8,951 bases of DNA, from contig CAYUFX010000152.1 in assembly GCA_964444135.1 (NCBI GenBank), positions 1 through 8,951 on the forward strand, written 5' to 3'. Positions 1 through 4,249 of the stretch are shown here, piece by piece. The notes below the pieces were generated by a model. The model worked only from the letters and a program-made list of their open reading frames with translations, did no database searches and was not told the DNA's origin. The DNA comes from NIOZ-UU13 sp964444135. Its GTDB lineage: Bacteria > Planctomycetota > Phycisphaerae > Sedimentisphaerales > Anaerobacaceae. How positions within the stretch are numbered: position 1 is the first letter of the stretch; every line of letters starts with the position of its first letter. Made by a program: the position numbers and the translations under genes.

Positions 1-142
1 CAATGGTCCCATCACTCTGAGTCGCCCAATCGTTCCCTAAATCGCCATTGGGTCTATTGAAGTCGTCCCTGAAACCTGCTCCCCAAGCGTTGGCAACCGA
101 GAGCATAAGAACAATCATCGTGAAACTTTGTATCTTACCCAT
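1..142 (-). CDS. Secreted protein of unknown function, N-terminal part (runs off left edge)
   Basis: The ATG at 142-140 is preceded by AGGAGG at 150-155 with 7 nt spacing, a strong ribosome binding site. Forty-seven codons are visible without a stop. The product begins MGKIQSFTMIVLMLSVANAW, a short basic start followed by a hydrophobic core and a likely signal peptidase I site after ANA (residue 19) or WGA (residue 22). The mature start carries 'FRDDFNRPNGDLGNDW', a pattern often seen at the beginning of beta-sandwich (concanavalin-like) domains of secreted planctomycete proteins. That family link is recalled, not tested. The gene has its own promoter (336-366) and a long leader related to those of the two secreted-protein loci on the plus strand. 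The function cannot be named because most of the gene lies outside the window. Confidence 0.8.
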   Translation of the reverse strand, partial: MGKIQSFTMIVLMLSVANAWGAGFRDDFNRPNGDLGNDWATQSDGTI

Positions 143-335
143 CTTACTTCCTCCTGAAAAAAGAGTTAAAATGATTACGAATTATATTTTAGCCATACAC
201 CAAAACATATATTGTTTATTGGGATTGCCTGTTTCCAATTCAGCATTGAAAAAGAAGATCTAAAATGCAGCCTCCTTCCTTTTTAACGCAAAATCCACAG
301 TAACCTAATTAAGCGTACAAAACTACACCAAGCAT
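143..335 (-). promoter_or_regulatory. Long 5' leader of the left-edge secreted gene (leader copy A)
   Basis: About 190 nt separate the -10 box from the ATG. On the minus strand the leader holds TACGCTTAATTAGG (304-317), then GGATTTTGCG and AAAAAGGAAGGAGG (271-284), then AT-rich sequence up to the real ribosome binding site at 150-155. The AATTA, GRGATTTT and AAGGAAGGAGG blocks recur in the same order before 4019 and before 7568. The AAGGAAGGAGG block matches a perfect Shine-Dalgarno sequence but lies 128 nt before the start codon, so it is not the site used for this gene. Its role is unknown: RNA structure, ribosome standby, or a leader ORF. Confidence 0.55.
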
Positions 336-366
336 ATTTATACCAAATTGCCTATCTTCCCGTCAA
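336..366 (-). promoter_or_regulatory. Sigma70-type promoter of left-edge secreted gene (promoter copy A)
   Basis: On the minus strand, TTGACG (366-361) is followed by an 18-nt spacer and TATAAAT (342-336). The spacer ends in ATTTGG directly before the -10 box. The same arrangement, including GGGAAG after the -35 and ATTTG before the -10, is found at 3798-3828 and 7243-7273 on the plus strand, and the match extends a few bases upstream of the -35 box. Three matching copies make a chance resemblance unlikely. Confidence 0.75.
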
Positions 367-460
367 GAGAAATCTCTGGGATTACGAGTGCTTTTTTCCA
401 ACAAGATTATGCAAAAAAGCGCCGCTCGTTTATTTATGCTCTTGTGCACTTATGCTCTAT

Positions 461-574
461 TTATCTTTTCACGAACAGACTGCCCTGCCCTTTTATCAAG
501 TCGCTGAAACTGGTCGTCGGAGGAACTTCCTGCTCACCCGGCCGCTTATCGTTTTTTGTCCCAGCGTCGCCCAT
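461..574 (-). CDS. Possible 37-aa small protein, or dprA 3'-end remnant
   Basis: The ORF runs from ATG (574-572) to TAA (463-461). It begins MGDAGTKNDKRPGEQEVPP and ends DLIKGQGSLFVKR. The N-terminal half is hydrophilic and rich in K, D, E and P. The last residues copy the end of DprA in this window (GLIKQLPGSLFVKR) in the same frame, and 24 bp (462-485 versus 2439-2462) are identical. There is no good Shine-Dalgarno sequence (only GGAT before the ATG), and an in-frame stop lies just upstream. It could be a small real gene, a decayed duplicate of the dprA tail, or a mobile repeat that happens to stay open. The frame-preserving match favours descent from dprA or a shared peptide tail. Confidence 0.35.
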   Translation of the reverse strand: MGDAGTKNDKRPGEQEVPPTTSFSDLIKGQGSLFVKR

Positions 575-671
575 CGATATCCAACTTTCAAACTATACAA
601 TACCCTAAACTCGCCATTTCAGTCAAACTGAATTTACACAATACGAACTATGCTTCACGCTTGACGAAGTA

Positions 672-737
672 CGAGCATCAAGTATCGCTTGTCCGCCGTA
701 GCTTTTGCGAAGGCGGAAGAATCGAGCATCCAATATC
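672..737. repeat. Hairpin repeat flanked by direct repeats
   Basis: TCCGCC (692-697) pairs with GGCGGA (712-717) around a GC-TTTT-GC inner hairpin. On each side stands a copy of CGAGCATCMARTATC (672-686 and 723-737; 13 of 15 bases agree). Hairpins and short repeats of this style are scattered through planctomycete genomes. The hairpin lies just beyond the stop of the flavoprotein gene, so it could weakly end that operon, but no U-tract follows on the minus strand. The rest of 601-758 is AT-rich with no supported gene. Confidence 0.5.
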
Positions 738-758
738 AAGCACCTGATTGCTTATAAC

Positions 759-1310
759 TCAGGCCAGACTTTGTCCAAGCTCATACGCTTCTTGCAAACG
801 CTCGGCTTTCCGGCGAATCTCTCCCTTCCCGCTGACACCGGGCACAACTATCTTGCCGACAAGATTCATTTGCAGATAATCAAAACATTTTTCAAAAAAT
901 TCAACGACAGGCCTGGCCGTTTCAGGGTCATCTTCCTCGAACGGAACCGCTATCACCGCAGATTTGCCCCGAATCTTTTCTCTGTTTTGGGGGCAGTTAA
1001 AGTACACAAAGCGGTCAATGAAGGCCTTCATCAGGGCGGTCGGCCCATACCAATATACCGGCGTGCCGAAGATTATAATATCGCTTTGAATAATCTTAGG
1101 ATAGACAGCCTGCATATCATCGTTCTTGTTACAATCTTTGCCCTCCCAGCATACGTGACATCCGTCGCATTCTCTTATAGTTAAATCACTCAAAAAAAGC
1201 TCATCCACTAAAGCCCCCTTTGCTCGTGCTCCTTCTGCTATTTTCGAAACCAGTATATGCGTATTTCCGTTCCTGCGTGGACTTCCTACAACTGCAAGTA
1301 TTCTCTTCAT
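759..1310 (-). CDS. Isf-like iron-sulfur flavoprotein / flavodoxin-family NAD(P)H-dependent FMN reductase
   Basis: This is a 183-aa cytosolic flavodoxin-fold protein. Residues 9-17 (GSPRRNGNT) form the FMN phosphate-binding loop after the first beta strand. C48, C51, C54 and C60 follow the C-x2-C-x2-C-x5-C pattern of archaeal-type iron-sulfur flavoproteins (Isf), which carry a 4Fe-4S cluster next to FMN. 'GTPVYWYGPTALMKAFIDR' is the conserved second FMN loop of the family. The likely role is low-potential electron transfer or reduction of quinones or oxygen species; the exact substrate is unknown. I prefer the ATG at 1310-1308, with GGAAAG 7 nt upstream; an in-frame TTG at 1325 would add five residues (MESLI). 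The gene starts 51 nt after the rhomboid gene ends, so it is probably the last gene of the dprA operon. Confidence 0.88.
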   Translation of the reverse strand: MKRILAVVGSPRRNGNTHILVSKIAEGARAKGALVDELFLSDLTIRECDGCHVCWEGKDCNKNDDMQAVYPKIIQSDIIIFGTPVYWYGPTALMKAFIDRFVYFNCPQNREKIRGKSAVIAVPFEEDDPETARPVVEFFEKCFDYLQMNLVGKIVVPGVSGKGEIRRKAERLQEAYELGQSLA

Positions 1311-1361
1311 AATAAGACTTTCCAAATCTTCGGCTTTGTGTATTTAACAAATATCTTTTCT

Positions 1362-2303
1362 TTATAATTTTTCCGGCACCTTCCACCGCGTCGAACATTT
1401 CGGACAGCGCACAATCTTTCCGACATTTTCTTTGGCCGTTTTAATCTTCTGCCCACAGATACAACTGTAACGAATGAACTCCTCCTTTGGCTTCTCCGTC
1501 TCCGGCGGTATCGTTTCCAGCCGGGCCTTTTCTGTCTCCGATTTTCCCCATACTTGCTGCCAGTATGCCATATCCCTTCTTCGCTCTTTAGGTATCTGCC
1601 TTTTCTCGAAGCCGAGCAGGTCCAGAAGCGACTTCTCGTCCCGCAGCATTACAATATACTTTTTCTTGAGCATTATAATCGCGAGCACAAATCCCGCCAA
1701 AAAACCGCTTATATGAGCGTCATAAGCAACGCCACTCAGTTGGTTTCTGCTTAGTACGGCCCCGAGGACGTCGAAAGCAAACCACAGCAAAATCATCCAG
1801 TAACCCGAAACACTGAATCGCACCGGGTAATAGATTAACAAAAAGAAACAGCTTATCGAATTCTCCGGGAAGAACACAAGATACATTCCGACAATACCGT
1901 TTATTGCCGCACTGGCCCCGATCATCGAGCCGCCTACAAATATCAGGTGTGTAATTGCCGCTATCATGCCAAGGCCCACATATACCGGCAGATAAAGTAC
2001 ATTGCCAAGCTTCGAGCAGACAGCGTTACCGAACAGCCAGAGGAAAATCATATTCCCGAACAGATGAAGCAGCCCCCCATGCAGCCACATATATCCGAAG
2101 ATACCTTTTATTCCCCATCCCCTCAGCACAAGCTGGGCCAGAATCCCCTTCTCCATATACTCGTTCAAAGTTCCACCATGGTATATGAACTGATTGATTT
2201 CCACCACCAGCAGAGCGAATATCACAATCACCACCAGGACCAACAGCCGGTTCACAACCGGCGGATGGTCAAATGGAACATCTACGCGATAAGGAATAAA
2301 CAC
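1362..2303 (-). CDS. Rhomboid-family intramembrane serine protease with C-terminal zinc ribbon
   Basis: This 313-aa polytopic membrane protein starts at GTG (2303-2301), supported by AAGGAG (2312-2317) 8 nt upstream. Hydrophobic segments begin at residue 19 and continue to about 212, as in six-TM rhomboids. The HGGLLHLFGN motif (75-84) matches the family's HxxxxHxxxN. The catalytic pair is Ser131 in GAS-AA and His197 in 'YDAHISGFLAGF'. The usual GxSG reads GASA here, a small change next to the nucleophile. After a charged cytoplasmic stretch (215-278) comes a C-x-C (281, 283) and C-x2-C (300, 303) motif typical of a small zinc ribbon. Rhomboids cleave transmembrane segments of substrate proteins; the substrate here is unknown. 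The zinc ribbon may recruit a partner. It sits 134 nt downstream of dprA and upstream of the flavoprotein gene, probably in one operon. Confidence 0.9.
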   Translation of the reverse strand: MFIPYRVDVPFDHPPVVNRLLVLVVIVIFALLVVEINQFIYHGGTLNEYMEKGILAQLVLRGWGIKGIFGYMWLHGGLLHLFGNMIFLWLFGNAVCSKLGNVLYLPVYVGLGMIAAITHLIFVGGSMIGASAAINGIVGMYLVFFPENSISCFFLLIYYPVRFSVSGYWMILLWFAFDVLGAVLSRNQLSGVAYDAHISGFLAGFVLAIIMLKKKYIVMLRDEKSLLDLLGFEKRQIPKERRRDMAYWQQVWGKSETEKARLETIPPETEKPKEEFIRYSCICGQKIKTAKENVGKIVRCPKCSTRWKVPEKL

Positions 2304-2373
2304 ATCAAAGACTCCTTAAAAACTATGCCATCCGAACGAGTTGTTAAACAATTTCACTAATAAATGTCACACT

Positions 2374-2388
2374 CGAAAGCAGCTTTCG
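2374..2388. repeat. 15-bp perfect palindrome between dprA and the rhomboid gene
   Basis: CGAAAGC-A-GCTTTCG is self-complementary around 2381. It lies in the 134-nt gap between the dprA stop and the rhomboid ribosome binding site. It can fold as a 6-bp hairpin with a 3-nt loop and lacks a T-tract on either strand, so it does not look like a terminator. It may be a repeat remnant or a protein-binding site. Confidence 0.4.
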
Positions 2389-2437
2389 CATACACTCCGG
2401 TCATCGCTTTTTTCGCTTTTGCCTTTTGCTCTCGCTC

Positions 2438-3595
2438 CTATCTTTTCACGAACAGACTGCCCGGCAGTTGCTTTATCAGGCCCTTGAGCCTCAGCGATAC
2501 CAGGCCTGCATTAACACTTCCCGCCTCCAAATCGGTGTCCGCGATTATTTCTTCTATGTGCGACGGCTCTTTATTCAGGCATTCATAAATCGTCTTTTCA
2601 GGCCCGCTCAGCTTCAATGCTTTTATGTCGAACAACGGTGTCTCTACTCTGTCACTCGCCTTTTCCGCAGCCGTACTCACGTGGTCTTCTAATTGTTCGC
2701 CGATATACCCCAGCCCTTCCATTACGTCCTCAACGGATTCTATCAGCTTCGCCCCCTGTTTTAGCAGTTGATGTGTGCCCTTACTCAACGGCGAATCAAT
2801 CTTCCCCGGCACCGCCATCACCTCCCGATTATTTTCCAGCGCAGCCCTTGCGGTAATCAAAGCCCCCGAGCGCAGCCCCGCCTCGACAACAATCGTCCCT
2901 AACGACAATCCCGCTATGATTCTATTACGTGGCGGGAAGTTCTCCGACAACGGCTCATACCCCAACGGCAATTCGCTGATGCAGGCGCCGGATTCGGCTA
3001 TAAGCTCAAACAGCTTTTTATTTTCCGGCGGAAAAACACCTGCCAGCCCACAGCCCTGGACTGCAATTGTCCGCCCGCCCGCTGATAACGCACCCTGATG
3101 TGCGGCGGAGTCTATTCCGCGGGCCATTCCCGAACAAATAGTAAAGCCGGCCGAGCTTAAAAAATGTGCAAGTCGTGAAGACTGCTCCTGCCCGTACAAA
3201 CTGCAGAGCCGCGAGCCCACTATTGAAATCGCCAAATTGTCTTCTCGTCTCAGACTCCCTTTTATGTAAAGAACCGGCGGAGGGTCGTAAATCTGTTTCA
3301 ATGCAGGCGGATATCGTTTATCGTCGATATTGATTATCCAGATGTCGAGCTTCTCTGCCAATTCCAGCTCGGCGCTAACATCGAATTTACCTCGTGATGC
3401 AGCAATCCGCTCAGCGGTTTTGAAACCCACTCCGTTAATTTTGGCTAATTCACTGACCGAAGCGCCCAACGCCCTGTCCGCTGAGCCGAAATGTTTTATC
3501 AGCTTTGCGAAAGTTGTCGGGCCGACACTTTCAGCTCTGATTAATCTGAGCCATTTTTCAATATCAGAAGAATTGGGCTGCGATTTTGCCATCAT
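2438..3595 (-). CDS. dprA: DNA-processing protein DprA (Smf)
   Basis: This 385-aa cytosolic protein binds incoming single-stranded DNA and loads RecA during natural transformation. The domain order is complete. A helix-hairpin-helix/SAM-like N-terminus (about 11-90) contains 'LAKINGVGFKTAERIA'. A Rossmann-like core (about 95-300) holds IVGSR (125-129), SGMARGID (155-162), FPPRNRIIAGLS (220-231), VEAGLRSGALITAR (237-250), AVPG (261-264) and GTHQLLKQGA (273-282). A winged-helix tail (about 325-385) ends IKQLPGSLFVKR. The length fits the larger DprA versions. Two adjacent ATGs (3595 and 3592) are possible starts; the upstream Shine-Dalgarno sequence is weak (GGGA). The last 24 bp including the stop region are repeated at 462-485. 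It is the first gene of the presumed operon with the rhomboid and flavoprotein genes. Confidence 0.96.
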   Translation of the reverse strand: MMAKSQPNSSDIEKWLRLIRAESVGPTTFAKLIKHFGSADRALGASVSELAKINGVGFKTAERIAASRGKFDVSAELELAEKLDIWIINIDDKRYPPALKQIYDPPPVLYIKGSLRREDNLAISIVGSRLCSLYGQEQSSRLAHFLSSAGFTICSGMARGIDSAAHQGALSAGGRTIAVQGCGLAGVFPPENKKLFELIAESGACISELPLGYEPLSENFPPRNRIIAGLSLGTIVVEAGLRSGALITARAALENNREVMAVPGKIDSPLSKGTHQLLKQGAKLIESVEDVMEGLGYIGEQLEDHVSTAAEKASDRVETPLFDIKALKLSGPEKTIYECLNKEPSHIEEIIADTDLEAGSVNAGLVSLRLKGLIKQLPGSLFVKR

Positions 3596-3616
3596 TTAGT
3601 TTCCCGGAAAACAGAG

Positions 3617-3622
3617 ATTATA
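3617..3622 (-). promoter_or_regulatory. Possible -10 box for the dprA operon
   Basis: On the minus strand TATAAT lies 22 nt before the dprA ATG. No good -35 box is present at the right distance (the region is GC-rich repeat sequence), so this call rests on the -10 hexamer alone. The transcript leader would be very short. Confidence 0.3.
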
Positions 3623-3639
3623 AAGCCGCCGTCACCCGC

Positions 3640-3730
3640 CCACTCGGCTCCGCTCAGGGCCGGCTCCAAACAGACACAAACCTCAAAGACCCATATTTAA
3701 CCACGAAGAACGCTAAGGCACAAAGAAAAA
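3640..3730. repeat. Degenerate interspersed repeats
   Basis: Two decayed repeats lie side by side. At 3640-3667 a GC-rich piece, CACTCGGCTCCGCTCAGGGC plus a second GGCTCC, resembles the common 'CACTCGGCTTCGCTCAGGGC' interspersed repeat. At 3696-3730 the stretch CCACGAAGAACGCTAAGGCA resembles the 'accacgaaggacacgaagg' repeats common in planctomycete and verrucomicrobial intergenic DNA. Both likenesses are from memory. No gene is visible between 3596 and 3797. Confidence 0.35.
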
Positions 3731-3797
3731 TCAACCACTGTTTTCCGACAATTGCCCAAACAATAAGCGAATCCTTCAAAAATGTCGGGTTTTTCCC

Positions 3798-3828
3798 TTG
3801 ACTGAAAGATGGTTAATTTGGTACAAAT
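3798..3828 (+). promoter_or_regulatory. Sigma70-type promoter (promoter copy B)
   Basis: TTGACT (3798-3803), an 18-nt spacer ending ATTTGG, and TACAAAT (3822-3828). It matches copies A and C in spacing, in the spacer bases GAAAG after the -35, and in ATTTGKTA around the -10. It would drive the truncated signal-peptide ORF at 4019 and probably the 918-aa gene at 4250, which has no other evident promoter. Confidence 0.72.
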
Positions 3829-3872
3829 AGGGTAGGTAATGCTTGCGCTTCGCTGTGAGGAGTGTGCGTTTC

Positions 3873-4018
3873 AATTGACTGCCTATATTGGGATTTTTAA
3901 AGGAAGGAGGCAGTGTCAAATCGCAGGAACTCATCCTGTGCAAGTATGAAATAGGTGTCGTGAGTATGAAAATTATTATCGGTCGTTGTTACGTAAAGTT
4001 TTTTACAGGATTATTATT
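3873..4018 (+). promoter_or_regulatory. Conserved 5' leader (leader copy B)
   Basis: Blocks in order: GCGTTTCAATTGAC, then TATTGGGATTTTT, AAGGAAGGAGG (3900-3910), GTGTCAAATCGC, then CCTGTGCAAGTATG and ATTATC, ending with AGGA (4007-4010) 8 nt before the ATG at 4019. The same blocks occur before 7568 (GTGTCAGGTCGC, CCCGGGCAGGTATG, ATTATC). CGCAGGA (3922-3928) can pair with TCCTGTG (3934-3940) around a 5-nt loop, but this stem is not kept in copy C. It might be a structured RNA or a leader ORF: a GTG at 3913 opens a 13-codon frame closing at TAG 3952-3954. No known riboswitch was recognised. Confidence 0.55.
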
Positions 4019-4199
4019 ATGTGCAGAAAATTAATTTATTTAGTTCCTGTTGCGGAAAGAGTATTTGTCATTCCCGCGAAAGCGGGAATCCAGTTTTCCG
4101 CTCTGGACCCCTGCTTTCGCAGGGGTGACATCGTCGATTTTCTTTTTCCGCAACAGATAGTATTTAGTCTCTTTTGTTTTAGTGTTGGTAGATAAGTGA
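4019..4199 (+). pseudogene. Signal-peptide start of a former secreted protein, split by a palindromic insertion
   Basis: The ATG at 4019 has AGGA 8 nt upstream and begins MCRKLIYLV, like the start of the right-edge gene (MFRKMKWFVAML). The reading frame then enters the palindromic element and reads the well-known repeat-encoded phrase VIPAKAGIQ, ending at TAA 4193-4195. If the element and one copy of the flanking 8-bp repeat TATTTAGT are removed, the frame reads MCRKLIYLVSFVLVLVDK and stops at 4197-4199: a good hydrophobic signal-peptide core that is lost after about 18 residues. This suggests a secreted-protein gene that was interrupted and whose body was deleted or replaced by the gene at 4250. 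The promoter and leader upstream are still intact. Confidence 0.6.
4037..4168. mobile_element. MITE/REP-like palindromic element with dRS3-like core and 8-bp target duplication
   Basis: Outer inverted repeats CTGTTGCGGAAA (4047-4058) and TTTCCGCAACAG (4145-4156) are perfect over 12 bp. Inside them, TGTCA (4066-4070) and TGACA (4126-4130) bound two hairpins: ATTCCC-N8-GGGAAT (4070-4089), the same pattern as the neisserial dRS3 repeat, and CCCCTGC-TTTC-GCAGGGG (4108-4125). The 8-bp direct repeat TATTTAGT stands on both sides (4037-4044 and 4161-4168) and looks like a target-site duplication. The unit encodes no protein and would need a transposase in trans. The 'VIPAKAGIQ' repeat family is widespread in bacteria; the outer 12-bp ends and duplication are seen here directly. 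Confidence 0.7.
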
Positions 4200-4249
4200 A
4201 AGTAAATCGAGTTAAGTCGCAGAGCGACTGATAGTAAGGAGAAAGTATT

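Noticed and set aside
348..1184. Plus-strand open frames over 348-608 and 705-1184
   Set aside because: They overlap promoter A and lie antisense to the clearly conserved flavoprotein gene; their products show no recognisable domain and no ribosome binding site.
3922..3940. Riboswitch-like stem CGCAGGA/TCCTGTG in leader B
   Set aside because: The matching position in leader C cannot form this stem, so there is no support from covariation, and no known riboswitch consensus was recognised.
3913..3954. Leader peptide from GTG (13 codons) after AAGGAAGGAGG
   Set aside because: Spacing from AGGAGG to the GTG is only 2 nt and copy C stops after 5 codons with a different peptide; kept only as one explanation of the leader, not annotated as a CDS.
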